Shown here piece by piece: positions 1 through 9,707 of a stretch of DNA of 55,688 nucleotides (the first letter of the stretch is position 1; each line of letters opens with the position of its first letter). Below the pieces are notes generated by a model. The model did no database searches and had not been told where the DNA came from. It was given only the letters and a program-made list of their open reading frames with translations. A program made the position numbers and the translations under genes. The stretch is from assembly GCA_003221615.1 (NCBI GenBank), contig QHSQ01000107.1, positions 1 to 55,688 of the forward strand, written 5' to 3'. This stretch comes from Candidatus Rokuibacteriota bacterium (GTDB taxonomy: Bacteria; Methylomirabilota; Methylomirabilia; Rokubacteriales; CSP1-6).

Positions 1-1
1 C

Positions 2-178
2 ATCGTGAGCTACCTCTCGGGGCTGATGACGCTCTCGCCCGGCGATCTCATCGCGACGGGCACACCGCCCGGCGTGGGCTTCGCGCGCAAGCCGCCGGTC
101 TTCCTCCAGCCCGGGGACACGTGCCGGCTGGAGATCACCGGCCTGGGACAGATCGAGAACCCCGTGAAGGAGGCATGA
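2..178 (+). CDS. Fumarylacetoacetate hydrolase family protein (C-terminal part)
   Basis: Only the last 58 codons are inside the window; the gene begins upstream. The visible text carries the FAH-family C-terminal signature: a LSPGDLIATGTPPGVG stretch followed by a PGDTCRLEI strand and an IGxLEN-like ending (GLGQIENPVKEA). These enzymes hydrolyse or decarboxylate oxo-acids in aromatic catabolism, but the substrate cannot be told from this fragment. It lies 13 bp before the phosphoglycerate mutase on the same strand, so the two may be co-transcribed. Confidence 0.85.
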   Translation: MVSYLSGLMTLSPGDLIATGTPPGVGFARKPPVFLQPGDTCRLEITGLGQIENPVKEA

Positions 179-191
179 GGAGACCCGGACG

Positions 192-1406
192 ATGCTCGAT
201 GTCATCGCGCCGCTCGTCGTCCCGAACACGACGAAGATCGTCCTCGTCTCGCTCGACGGCCTCGGGGGCCTTCCGCGACCCGAGACGGGACGCTCCGAGC
301 TCGAGACGGCTCACCTGCCGAATCTGTCCCAGCTCGCCACCGACGCCGCCTGCGGGCTCATTCGTCACGTCGCGCCTGGCATCACGCCGGGAAGCGGCCC
401 CGGCCACCTCGGGCTCTTCGGCTACGATCCCCTGCACTATCAGGTCGGCCGCGGCGTCCTCGAGGCGCTCGGGATCGAGTTCGACCTGCGCGCCGGCGAC
501 CTCGCCGCGCGCGGCAACTTCTGCACGGTCGACGCCGCGGGCCGCATCACCGATCGGCGCGCCGGCCGTCTCGCGACCGACATCAACCTGAAGCTCACCG
601 AGCGCCTCCGGCGGATCAAGCTGCCCGGCGTCGAGGTGTTCGTCGAGTCGGTAAAGGAGCACCGCTTCGTCCTCGTCCTGCGCGCGCGCGCGCGCGGCGG
701 CGCCCGCCTGGCCGCGGGGCTATCCGAGACCGATCCGCAGGCGGTCGGCCAGCCGCCGCTCGCCGTGAAGGCGCTCAATCCCCGCGCGAAGGCCACCGCC
801 GCGCTCATCAATCGCTTCGTTGCCGAAGCCAAGCGCCTGCTCGCCGACTCGGTGCCCGCGAACATGGTGCTCCTGCGCGGCTTCGACCAGCTTCCGAAGC
901 TCCCGCGGTTCCCCGAGGTCTTCGGGCTCCGGAGCGCCGCGATCGCGGCGTACCCGATGTACCGCGGCCTCGCCAAGCTGGTCGGCATGGAAGTCCTCAA
1001 GACCGGCACCACGTTCGACGACGAGCTGGCGACGCTCCGCGAGCACTGGGACACGTACGACTTTTTCTTCCTGCACTACAAGGACACGGACAAGGCGGGC
1101 GAGGACGGTGACTTCGACGCGAAGGTCCGGGCGCTCGAGCGCCTGGACCGGGCGATCCCGGAGATCCGCGCGCTCAAGCCCGACGTCATGATCGTCTCCG
1201 GAGATCACGCGACGCCATCGGTGCTGGCCGCCCACGGCTGGCAGCCGGTGCCGGTGCTGGTCTGGAGCCGCTATTGCGGCCCAGACGGCGTGACCGCGTT
1301 CACCGAGCGTGCCTGCGGCGCCGGGAGCCTCGGCGTGATGCCTTCCCAGCACCTCATGCCCGTCGTGATGGCGAACGCGCTCCGGCTCACCAAGTTCGGC
1401 GCCTGA
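192..1406 (+). CDS. apgM: 2,3-bisphosphoglycerate-independent phosphoglycerate mutase, archaeal (ApgM) type
   Basis: A 404-aa protein of the alkaline-phosphatase superfamily, expected to interconvert 3- and 2-phosphoglycerate in glycolysis/gluconeogenesis. The first metal-ligand motif SLDGLGG is near residue 21. The nucleophile region PGSGPGHLGLFGYDP puts the candidate catalytic Ser at residue 68. A C-terminal VSGDHATPS motif near residue 338 supplies the second metal cluster. Length matches the roughly 400-aa archaeal/bacterial ApgM family rather than the roughly 510-aa GpmI. The residue after the Ser is Gly where many archaeal homologs have Asp. The start ATG at 192 follows AGGAGACCC. Confidence 0.88.
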   Translation: MLDVIAPLVVPNTTKIVLVSLDGLGGLPRPETGRSELETAHLPNLSQLATDAACGLIRHVAPGITPGSGPGHLGLFGYDPLHYQVGRGVLEALGIEFDLRAGDLAARGNFCTVDAAGRITDRRAGRLATDINLKLTERLRRIKLPGVEVFVESVKEHRFVLVLRARARGGARLAAGLSETDPQAVGQPPLAVKALNPRAKATAALINRFVAEAKRLLADSVPANMVLLRGFDQLPKLPRFPEVFGLRSAAIAAYPMYRGLAKLVGMEVLKTGTTFDDELATLREHWDTYDFFFLHYKDTDKAGEDGDFDAKVRALERLDRAIPEIRALKPDVMIVSGDHATPSVLAAHGWQPVPVLVWSRYCGPDGVTAFTERACGAGSLGVMPSQHLMPVVMANALRLTKFGA

Positions 1407-1426
1407 CGGGAGCGGTCGGCAGAGGC

Positions 1427-1446
1427 GCCCCGCGCTCGTGCGGGGC
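1427..1446 (+). terminator. GC-rich hairpin after apgM
   Basis: A 7-bp perfect stem GCCCCGC/GCGGGGC with a 6-nt loop begins 21 bp after the apgM stop and is followed by AAAATT. It has no T-tract, so it is a weak or processing-type terminator candidate. Confidence 0.4.
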
Positions 1447-1455
1447 AAAATTCCC

Positions 1456-1483
1456 TTGCCCGGCGTCCGCGTCGCGTCATACT
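1456..1483 (+). promoter_or_regulatory. Possible sigma-70 promoter of mgtE
   Basis: TTGCCC and CATACT are separated by 16 bp and sit about 70 bp before mgtE. The hexamers match the consensus only in part, and no Mg2+ riboswitch fold was recognised in the leader. Confidence 0.3.
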
Positions 1484-1555
1484 CCGAAGTGAGGTAGCGC
1501 GCGCTGCAGGCCGTCGCGGGCCGGAGCCCTGCCGGCTGAAGCGTGCCTATGAATC

Positions 1556-2902
1556 ATGGAAGAGCTCGAGCGGCTGAGGGAATCGATCAAGCAGCTGCTC
1601 GTCGAAGGCCGGGACGAGCGGCTCTCCGACCTCGTCGAGGACGCCCACCCCGCCGACGTGTCGCGCGTGATCCGCGAGCTGCCGCGCGACGATCAGGTGC
1701 GCCTCTTCCGCCTGCTCAGCCCGCAGCACGCGGGCGAGGTGCTCGCCGAGCTCGACGATCCGACCCTGCGCGAGCTGGTCGGCTCGCTTCCGGAGGTCGA
1801 GGTCTCGCGCGTCCTCGACCGCATGCCGCCCGAGCAGGTCGTCGACGTCGTGGAGGAGCTGCCGAAGGAGCGAGCGGACGAAATCCTCGAGCTCATGGAG
1901 GAGGAGAAGTCCGAGGAGGTCCAGGAGCTCCTCGAATATACCGAGGGCACCGCCGGACGCCTCATGTCCCCCGAGTTCGTCGCGGTGCGCGAGGACGCGA
2001 CCGTGGCCGAGGCGATCGAGCACATCCGCAAGGCGGCGTCGGGCGAGGGCGCCTTCTATCTGTACGTCGTGGACGACCACGATCACCTGGTTGGTGTCGT
2101 CCCGCTCCACCGGCTCCTGGCCGCCGACGCGCCGACCCCGATCCGCGCTATCCGCACCGACGAGGTCGAAAGCGTGCGGGTCGACACGGACCAGGAGGAG
2201 GTCGCCCGCCTGGTCCAGCACTACAACCTGATCCAGATCCCCGTGGTGGACGTCAACCGCCGCCTGCTCGGTACGATCGGAGTCGACGACGCGATCGACG
2301 TCATCCGCGAGGAGGCGACCGAGGACATCCAGCGCCTCGGTGGAGTCGCCGGCGACGAGACGGTTCTGGATCCGCCGCGGGCGGTCTTCCCCAAGCGCAA
2401 CCTCTGGCGGCTGATCAACCTGGGCACCGCCGTGCTGGCGGCGTCGGTCATCGGGCTCTTCGAGTCCTCGATCCAGACCCTGGCGACCCTGGCGGTCTTC
2501 ATGCCGATCGTGGCCTCGATGGGTGGCATCGCGACCACGCAGACCGCGACGGTGGTGGTCCGGGGCATCGCGCTCGGGGACATGACGGGGAGCGTCCTGC
2601 GACGCGTGCTCTGGAAGGAGCTCTGGCTCGGGGTGACGACGGGCGCGGTGAACGGCCTGGTGATCGCGGCGATCGCTTACATCTGGAAGGGGCAGCTGCT
2701 CCTGTCGCTGATTCTCGCCGTCGCGCTCCTGTTCAACATGCTGATCGCTGCCGTCGTCGGCACGCTGATCCCGATCGCCCTGAAGACCTCCCGGGTCGAT
2801 CCGGCGATCGCGTCCAGCGTGATTATTACGACGTTCACGGATGTATTCGGATTCTTTTCGTTTCTGGGACTGGCGACCCTCTTGATCAGGTTTCTCCTCT
2901 AG
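1556..2902 (+). CDS. mgtE: Magnesium transporter MgtE
   Basis: A 448-aa inner-membrane Mg2+ channel/transporter. Residues 1-125 are the acidic alpha-helical MgtE N domain, rich in HPADVSRVIREL and LDDPTLREL-type repeats that bind Mg2+ in the family. Two CBS domains follow (about 130-250, starting at the GTAGRLMSPEFVAV motif). Residues 275-448 hold five hydrophobic segments forming the pore, including the MPIVASMGGIATTQTATVVVRG region typical of MgtE. Length is normal. The start ATG at 1556 lacks a strong Shine-Dalgarno. It stands alone with its own promoter region. Confidence 0.95.
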   Translation: MEELERLRESIKQLLVEGRDERLSDLVEDAHPADVSRVIRELPRDDQVRLFRLLSPQHAGEVLAELDDPTLRELVGSLPEVEVSRVLDRMPPEQVVDVVEELPKERADEILELMEEEKSEEVQELLEYTEGTAGRLMSPEFVAVREDATVAEAIEHIRKAASGEGAFYLYVVDDHDHLVGVVPLHRLLAADAPTPIRAIRTDEVESVRVDTDQEEVARLVQHYNLIQIPVVDVNRRLLGTIGVDDAIDVIREEATEDIQRLGGVAGDETVLDPPRAVFPKRNLWRLINLGTAVLAASVIGLFESSIQTLATLAVFMPIVASMGGIATTQTATVVVRGIALGDMTGSVLRRVLWKELWLGVTTGAVNGLVIAAIAYIWKGQLLLSLILAVALLFNMLIAAVVGTLIPIALKTSRVDPAIASSVIITTFTDVFGFFSFLGLATLLIRFLL

Positions 2903-2925
2903 AAGGCGTCGGGGCGAAAAGTCAC

Positions 2926-2955
2926 TTGGCAACGCCGCCCGGGCGTGGTTAGAAT
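2926..2955 (+). promoter_or_regulatory. Sigma-70 type promoter of the methyltransferase gene
   Basis: TTGGCA, 18 bp, then TAGAAT. The site starts 24 bp after the mgtE stop and ends 60 bp before the next start codon. It is one of the better -35/-10 pairs in the window. Confidence 0.5.
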
Positions 2956-3015
2956 ACGCCGGCTCTCGGCTTCGACCGGCCTCACCCCCAAATCGACTTC
3001 GCCGGAGGGCTTCGA

Positions 3016-3645
3016 GTGGACGTAGCGTTAGAAAAGAGGCAGGTCCAGCGCGCTTACGAGCTGTACGCTCCGGTCTACGACTTCGTCTTCGACTGGATTT
3101 TCGCGCCCGGGCGCTCCGCCGCCGTCGGCGGGCTCGCGCTCGAGCGCAGCGACTCGGTGCTCGAGGTCGGTATCGGCACCGGGCTCAACATGCCGCTCTA
3201 CCCGTGGTCCTGCCATCTCACGGGCATCGATCTATCCCAGGAGATGCTGGACAAGGCCGTGGAGCGCGTCCAGAGCCTGGCCATGCCCAACGTGGTCCTG
3301 AAGGTGATGGACGCCACCTCGATGGACTTCGGCGAGAACGAGTTCGACAAGGCCGTGGCGACCTACACGATCTCGGCGGTGCCCGACCCGGTCGCCGTGC
3401 TGCGGGAGATGCGCCGGGTGGTAAAGCCTGACGGGATCATCGTCATCCTGAATCACTTCAGGAGCCAGCGGAGGATCACCGGCTGGGCCGAGGATCTGCT
3501 GGCGCCGGTGTGCACGCGGCTGGGCTGGAAATCGAATCTCGTCATGGCGCCGTTGCTCGAGCAGGTCGGGCTGGTCCCCGAGTCGATCACCCACGTCAAC
3601 ATGTTCAAGGGGTGGCGCCTCGTGAAGTGCATCAACCGGAAGTAG
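3016..3645 (+). CDS. Class I SAM-dependent methyltransferase, PmtA/UbiE-like
   Basis: A 209-aa methyltransferase with motif I VLEVGIGTGLNMPLY at residues 48-62, an acidic loop TGIDLSQEMLDKA, and a later FDKAVATYTISAVPDP motif. This arrangement resembles the short phosphatidylethanolamine N-methyltransferases (PmtA) and UbiE-like enzymes. Lipid methylation is plausible but not shown. The start is GTG at 3016 behind GGAGGGC. Its last 19 bases overlap the start of the downstream hydrolase, indicating translational coupling. Confidence 0.85.
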   Translation: MDVALEKRQVQRAYELYAPVYDFVFDWIFAPGRSAAVGGLALERSDSVLEVGIGTGLNMPLYPWSCHLTGIDLSQEMLDKAVERVQSLAMPNVVLKVMDATSMDFGENEFDKAVATYTISAVPDPVAVLREMRRVVKPDGIIVILNHFRSQRRITGWAEDLLAPVCTRLGWKSNLVMAPLLEQVGLVPESITHVNMFKGWRLVKCINRK

Positions 3646-4631
3646 CCCGGCTCGCCGCCTTCGTCCTCGCTCTCGTCGCCGCCGCGCCGGTCGCCTGCGC
3701 GGGATGGTCCGCGTGGCTCGCCGGAGCATTTCTGGTCGAGTACCTGACCCACGCACGACCGGCCGCCCTCTCCGCACTGACCGATCCCCCCGACCGCCGG
3801 CCGCTTGCCCTTCCCGGAACCGACGCCGACCTGTACGTTCGCGCCGGGCTCGAGGCCGGCCGCCCGATGGTGTTGGTTCACGGCCTAGCGCCGACCGGCA
3901 AGGACGATCCCCGGGTCCGGGATGCCGCCGCGCTCCTGGCGCGGGCCGGATTCGACGTCGCAGTGCCGACCATTCCCGGGCTCACGGGCGGCCGGCTCGG
4001 GCCCGAGGACGTCGAGCCCGTGATCGCCGCGCTCACCGCGCGGGACGCGAAGACCGTTCTGGTCGGGGTGAGCGTCGGCGCGGGCCCGGCACTGCTCGCC
4101 GCCGCCGACCCGCGAGTGCGCGACCGGGTGAGCGCGGTGCTGAGCCTCGGTGGCTACGCGTCGGCCCGTGAGGTCTTGCGCTTCTGGCTCACCGGGGCCT
4201 ACGCCTACGAGGGGATTCAGGGACGAGCGGAGCACGACCCGGAGCTCGTGAGAGCCTTCGTGCACGCCAATGCCGACCGTCTCGAGCCGGCCTCACGCGC
4301 GATCCTCGAACACGCCGATCGGCAGGCTCTCGGCCGGCTACTCGATGCCCCGCCGCCGGACTTGCAGCGATACCTCGACGCCCTCTCGCCGCTCCGCGTG
4401 GCCCCGGCGATCGGGGCGCGGATCTTCCTGGTTCACGGCCGGGCCGACCAGGCCGTGCCCTACACCGAGAGCCTGAGACTGACGGCCGCGCGTCCGGACC
4501 GAACCACCCTCGTGCTGGTCGGGCTCGTGGAGCACGTCGAGGGCACCACCGAGCGGGGCTGGCGGGAAATCCGCGACCTGTTCGCGCTGTGGCGCGTGAT
4601 GTACGCGTTGCGCGGCGCGAGCCGAGCCTGA
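3627..4631 (+). CDS. Membrane-anchored or secreted alpha/beta hydrolase
   Basis: A 334-aa protein if it starts at GTG 3627, inside the upstream methyltransferase. This start puts a hydrophobic segment (LAAFVLALVAAAPVACAGW) at residues 8-26, giving a signal anchor. The hydrolase core shows an oxyanion HG motif (VLVHGLAPTG), the nucleophile elbow GVSVGAG, an acid in VHGRADQAVP and a late His in VEHVEGT, so a complete Ser-Asp-His triad is present. The substrate is unknown. Coupling to a lipid-type methyltransferase hints at lipid or envelope metabolism. Confidence 0.75.
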   Translation: MHQPEVARLAAFVLALVAAAPVACAGWSAWLAGAFLVEYLTHARPAALSALTDPPDRRPLALPGTDADLYVRAGLEAGRPMVLVHGLAPTGKDDPRVRDAAALLARAGFDVAVPTIPGLTGGRLGPEDVEPVIAALTARDAKTVLVGVSVGAGPALLAAADPRVRDRVSAVLSLGGYASAREVLRFWLTGAYAYEGIQGRAEHDPELVRAFVHANADRLEPASRAILEHADRQALGRLLDAPPPDLQRYLDALSPLRVAPAIGARIFLVHGRADQAVPYTESLRLTAARPDRTTLVLVGLVEHVEGTTERGWREIRDLFALWRVMYALRGASRA

Positions 4632-4646
4632 CGCGCGTCAAATTTC

Positions 4647-4676
4647 TTGGTTCCGTCGGGAGCGCCCTGCTAGGCT
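4647..4676 (+). promoter_or_regulatory. Possible promoter giving a leaderless lipoprotein mRNA
   Basis: TTGGTT, 18 bp, TAGGCT. The -10 ends only 6 bp before the ATG at 4683, so transcription from it would start at or next to the start codon. No Shine-Dalgarno precedes that ATG. Confidence 0.35.
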
Positions 4677-4682
4677 GCGCGC

Positions 4683-5270
4683 ATGAAAACAAAAATCTTC
4701 GCGACCGTCGTGATCATGCTCTGTGCCACTGGATGCGCAACGACGGCGGCTCGCCGCCAGTTCGACGACATCACGCTGCCGGCGGGCATGGCCTATCAGC
4801 CCCAGGACTCGGTCGTGATCGAGTCGCCGACCATCAAGGCCGCGCAGCTCGTGTATCGAGGGCGTCTGGAGCCGGTGACGCTCGGCGACGCGATGCGCAC
4901 GCGACTCGAGGCCAGCGGCTGGCGCCATATCTCACGGACGAGCACGTCCAAGGCCGGGACGCGGCAGGTCTACGAGAAGGAAGGCAACGCGCTCGAGGTT
5001 CACATCTACGAGGGGCTCTGGTACACGTACCTGGCGATCAGCGCCTCCGAGGTGCTGCCGCCCGCGCAGGTCCAGACGGGCAGCGACACACCGCCCGCCT
5101 CGCTCGCGACGGGCATCGATCAGCCGAGAGCGATGGGCCAGGCCAAGGCGGCGCGCGACGCCGACGCCACCGCCACTCCGGAAAGCGCGCCGCCCGCGGA
5201 ACGTCCGGCGAAGGATCCGTCGTTCACGCAGCGGGTGAAGGAGTTCTTCACCAACCTCTTCACCTGGTAG
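4683..5270 (+). CDS. Hypothetical lipoprotein
   Basis: A 195-aa protein with a classical lipoprotein signal: MKTK, a hydrophobic core, and the lipobox CATGC with the acylated Cys near residue 19. The middle is a compact alpha/beta region (about 40-130). The C-terminal third is Ala/Pro-rich and polar and ends in a short aromatic helix (FTQRVKEFFTNLFTW). No family was recognised. It is convergent with the M20 peptidase, with a 19-bp gap. Confidence 0.75.
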   Translation: MKTKIFATVVIMLCATGCATTAARRQFDDITLPAGMAYQPQDSVVIESPTIKAAQLVYRGRLEPVTLGDAMRTRLEASGWRHISRTSTSKAGTRQVYEKEGNALEVHIYEGLWYTYLAISASEVLPPAQVQTGSDTPPASLATGIDQPRAMGQAKAARDADATATPESAPPAERPAKDPSFTQRVKEFFTNLFTW

Positions 5271-5289
5271 CAGGCGGCTCGAGGCGCTC

Positions 5290-6639
5290 TCAGCCCAAGA
5301 ATTCGCGGCAGAGCGCCTCCCACATCATCGCCGACAATTTCAGGCTCTCGGTGTCCACGCGCTCGTTGTGGCCGTGGAACATCACCGGATACTCCGTATA
5401 GGGGATCCGCAGCGAGTGCAGGCCGAAGCCGTAAGCCGGGATCCCCTTCCAGCGGAAGAACTTGGCGTCGGTGCCGCCGGTTGTGATGGCCGGGACCACC
5501 GTGCTGTCCGGCATCATCCGCCTGGTCACGCGGCGGATCGCCGCGATCAGCGGGGTGTCGGTCGGCGACACGGTACCGCCACGCCGGCGATCGGATGGCG
5601 ACTCGACCGTCACGCGGGAGGCGAGCGGGCCCAGCGCTTCTTTGATCATCGCCTCCACTTCGTGCTGCTCGACGCCCGGCAGCGAGCGGATATCGACGTC
5701 GATGTCGACGCGGTCGGGGATCACGTTCACCTTGGTGCCGCCGTGGGCGATGTTGGGCGAGAACGTCGTGTGCGTGCAGGCGTGGGCCTCGCGGGCCAGG
5801 GCGAGGTTGTCGAGATCGCACACGGCGTCGTAGACGCGATCGGGATCGGTGAGCGCCTCGGTGAGGCCGGGCTCGAGGGTCAACGACTGCACGTAGCCGC
5901 GCCAGGCGTCGAGGATGCGGGCCTTCGGCCGATACTCGGCGAGCCGCTGCACGACCTTGGCGGCGGTGACGAGGGCGTTGTCGGTCTTGAACGGCCGTGA
6001 GCCGTGGCCGGGCGTGCCGTGCACCACGAGCCGCCGCCAGTTGCCGCCTTTCTCGCCCACCGTCACCTTCAAGGTGTGGCCGGCCTTGGTCGGAATCGGC
6101 ACGCCGCCGCTCTCGGTGATGACGTAGTCGCACTTCACGGCGTCCGCGTGATGCTCGACCAGGTGGCCGGCGCCTAGGAAGCCTCCCGCCTCCTCGTCGG
6201 CGACGGCCAGATAGATGAGAGTGCCGCGCGGGCGCCAGCCGCTGGTGGCGAGCCGCCGCGTGGCGACCGCCATCGTCGAGGTCAGGTTCAGCATGTCGAC
6301 GGCGCCGCGGCCCCAGACGATGCCGTCCACGAGCTCCGCCGCGAACGGGTCGCGCTTCCAGCCCGACAGGGTCACGGGGACGACGTCGGTGTGTCCCATC
6401 AGCAGCAACGTCGGCGCCTTGGGGTCGCGGCCCTCGATCCGGGTGATGAGGCTCATCCGCCCGGGCTCCGAGGTGTAGCGCTCGCAGGAGAGGCCGGAGC
6501 CGGCGAAGAAGTCCTCGAGCGCGGCGACGCTGCGCTCCTCGTGACCGGACGCGGCGTCACCGGTGTTGACGCAGCCGTTCTTGATCAGGGTGCGGAGCAG
6601 CTCGGTGGCCTGGGTCTCGATCGCGATGTCTTCGGGCAT
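5290..6639 (-). CDS. M20/M25/M40 family metallopeptidase
   Basis: A 449-aa zinc hydrolase of the ArgE/DapE/CPG2 family. Metal ligands and catalytic residues are visible: LLLMGHTDVVPV, WGRGAVDM, ADEEAGG for the catalytic Glu pair, TESGG, and the C-terminal MFHGHNERVD. An inserted dimerisation domain spans about 195-330. The substrate (N-acyl amino acid or dipeptide) is undetermined. I chose ATG 6639 because GGAGGCGGCGAG precedes it. An upstream in-frame start would enlarge an already large overlap with the preceding membrane-protein gene. Confidence 0.9.
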   Translation of the reverse strand: MPEDIAIETQATELLRTLIKNGCVNTGDAASGHEERSVAALEDFFAGSGLSCERYTSEPGRMSLITRIEGRDPKAPTLLLMGHTDVVPVTLSGWKRDPFAAELVDGIVWGRGAVDMLNLTSTMAVATRRLATSGWRPRGTLIYLAVADEEAGGFLGAGHLVEHHADAVKCDYVITESGGVPIPTKAGHTLKVTVGEKGGNWRRLVVHGTPGHGSRPFKTDNALVTAAKVVQRLAEYRPKARILDAWRGYVQSLTLEPGLTEALTDPDRVYDAVCDLDNLALAREAHACTHTTFSPNIAHGGTKVNVIPDRVDIDVDIRSLPGVEQHEVEAMIKEALGPLASRVTVESPSDRRRGGTVSPTDTPLIAAIRRVTRRMMPDSTVVPAITTGGTDAKFFRWKGIPAYGFGLHSLRIPYTEYPVMFHGHNERVDTESLKLSAMMWEALCREFLG

Positions 6640-7765
6640 CTCGCCGCCTCCCGGGAGCTTCGTGTTCCTCGGCGTCCTTCTCCGGCTCGTCCGGCTCTTC
6701 ACTGTCGTCAACGGCATTCCACACGTTGACGATGAATTCGGTATACGGGTCGAAGGCGATCTCGCGAAGCAGCCGCTGCACCGCGACTCTGTCGATATTC
6801 AGCAGCGCCGCGACGCGTTCGATCGTGGCCTGCGCCGTCGCTTTGTGCGCATCCTCACCTTCGTCGAGCTCGACGATCAGGGTGTTGATCTCTTGCGCGC
6901 CGCGGAGGGACAGCCTCCGCATCGTCGCGAGGTCCTTTTCGAGATAGATCCAGGCGAGCGCCTGGCTCACGCAGTCGATCACGTAGTTGAACGAGAAGCT
7001 CGTCCTGATCGTGAGGTCGACCGGATCCGCATACGCCAGCTGCAGGATCGTCGAGACTCCTTCGTCTCGGAAGCGCTCCGCGAGGCCTTGCGTGATTCCC
7101 TGGATCTGCTCCAGCTCGGTCCGCGCTTCTTCTCCACCCTCACTGAGTCCGAGCTTGCGGTTCCCGATGCGGCGAGCGATCGTCAGCAACGTATTCGTGG
7201 GGAACGCGCCGAGCAGAAACGCAAGGCCGACCGCGGCCTCGTCCTTGAGAACGCCGGCGAAGGCAAAACCGAGCGGAACGGCGACGACGAAGCGCAGCCC
7301 CGCCCAGTACAGATCGACGGGCGCCAGCTGACGCTGGCGGCACCGGAGCAGGACGTCGGCGACCACCCACATGTACGCGCCGGCGATTGCTCCGATGGCC
7401 AGCGAGGGAAGGTCATGGGAACCGGTCGTTCCGAGAAGCCAGTGGAACAACGTATGGATCGTCAGCACGAGCAGGAACAGGGCGATGCTCCCGAGAAGTA
7501 GGAGCGGCAGCACATAGTGCAGTCGCCCGTACCGCCGGCGATAATGCTTCGCGAACGCGCCGAGCACGTCGCCGTCCGGCATGAGCGCGGGATAGAACTG
7601 GCGGAAATAGAGGCTCGCGCCCTCCGCCGACATCGCGCCCACGATCTCCGACCGTCTCACCGACCAGCCGGTGAACAGATAGATGATGACCGGCACGACG
7701 ATGAGTGCCATCAGGATGGCCACCGCCGCCGGCTCGGCGTACGTGAAGAGGGCGTCGTAGCTCAT
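6557..7765 (-). CDS. Hypothetical multi-pass membrane protein
   Basis: A 402-aa protein with hydrophobic helices near residues 12-32, 84-110, 120-140 and 155-200, then a soluble region of about 170 residues. That region contains a helix-hairpin-like segment (GITQGLAERFRDEGVSTILQLAYADPVDL). The last 28 codons overlap the peptidase gene in another frame and are low-complexity basic text, so they may add little function. Its ATG overlaps the TGA of the GNAT gene (ATGA). Family not recognised. Confidence 0.7.
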   Translation of the reverse strand: MSYDALFTYAEPAAVAILMALIVVPVIIYLFTGWSVRRSEIVGAMSAEGASLYFRQFYPALMPDGDVLGAFAKHYRRRYGRLHYVLPLLLLGSIALFLLVLTIHTLFHWLLGTTGSHDLPSLAIGAIAGAYMWVVADVLLRCRQRQLAPVDLYWAGLRFVVAVPLGFAFAGVLKDEAAVGLAFLLGAFPTNTLLTIARRIGNRKLGLSEGGEEARTELEQIQGITQGLAERFRDEGVSTILQLAYADPVDLTIRTSFSFNYVIDCVSQALAWIYLEKDLATMRRLSLRGAQEINTLIVELDEGEDAHKATAQATIERVAALLNIDRVAVQRLLREIAFDPYTEFIVNVWNAVDDSEEPDEPEKDAEEHEAPGRRRDARRHRDRDPGHRAAPHPDQERLRQHR

Positions 7766-8250
7766 CGGAACTTGTAAGTCATTCGGAGCCCGTCGACCCT
7801 CCCGTTATAGTACTTCGCCAGTCGTCGAGGCCGCCGGAAGCCCAGCCCGGAGAAAAATCGCTGAGCCCCGCGATTCGGCACGGCCACCTCGAGGGTCACG
7901 CCACGATATCCCAGTCGGTGGGCGTGCGCGAGAAATCTCCGCGCGAGGCGACTCCCGATACGACGGGCTCCCCACTCGGGGTCGACCGCGATGCTGTCCA
8001 GGCGCGCCAGGCGCTTCGCCTTGCTCAACGACAGATCGCCGACGAGATCTCCGACCACCAGCCGTCGAGATTCGGCCACGAGGAAGAACGTCTCGTCTCT
8101 GCGGAGCAACATCTCGAAGTCCGCGGCGGTCAGCCGATGCTCGCGATAGTATCCGGCGGCGAACGCGGCGCGCTCGATCTCGACGAGCCGAGGTATGTCG
8201 GTGATCCGAGGCCGGCGCAGCTTCAGCGTCGCGGCGGACGAGCGCGTCAC
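7762..8250 (-). CDS. GNAT family N-acetyltransferase (RimI-like)
   Basis: 162 aa. The GNAT core is readable: beta-strand LDSIAVDPEWGARRIGSRLARRFLAHA holds the acetyl-CoA P-loop (R/Q-x-x-G-x-A position, here ARRIGS). YRGVTLEVAVPNRGAQRFFSGLGF is the typical RimI-type C-terminal strand, where N and the aromatic pair mark motif B. The start is taken as GTG 8250, 15 bp after the stop of the NtrC-type regulator; no other start fits the gap. The substrate is unknown. Confidence 0.75.
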   Translation of the reverse strand: MTRSSAATLKLRRPRITDIPRLVEIERAAFAAGYYREHRLTAADFEMLLRRDETFFLVAESRRLVVGDLVGDLSLSKAKRLARLDSIAVDPEWGARRIGSRLARRFLAHAHRLGYRGVTLEVAVPNRGAQRFFSGLGFRRPRRLAKYYNGRVDGLRMTYKFR

Positions 8251-8264
8251 GGACGGCCGGACAC

Positions 8265-9703
<1,439 letters not shown>

Positions 9704-9707
<4 letters not shown>

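Noticed and set aside
1547..2932. Long open frames on both strands over mgtE
   Set aside because: Low-complexity His/Arg/Asp-rich text typical of shadow frames in GC-rich DNA; MgtE is unmistakable in the third frame.
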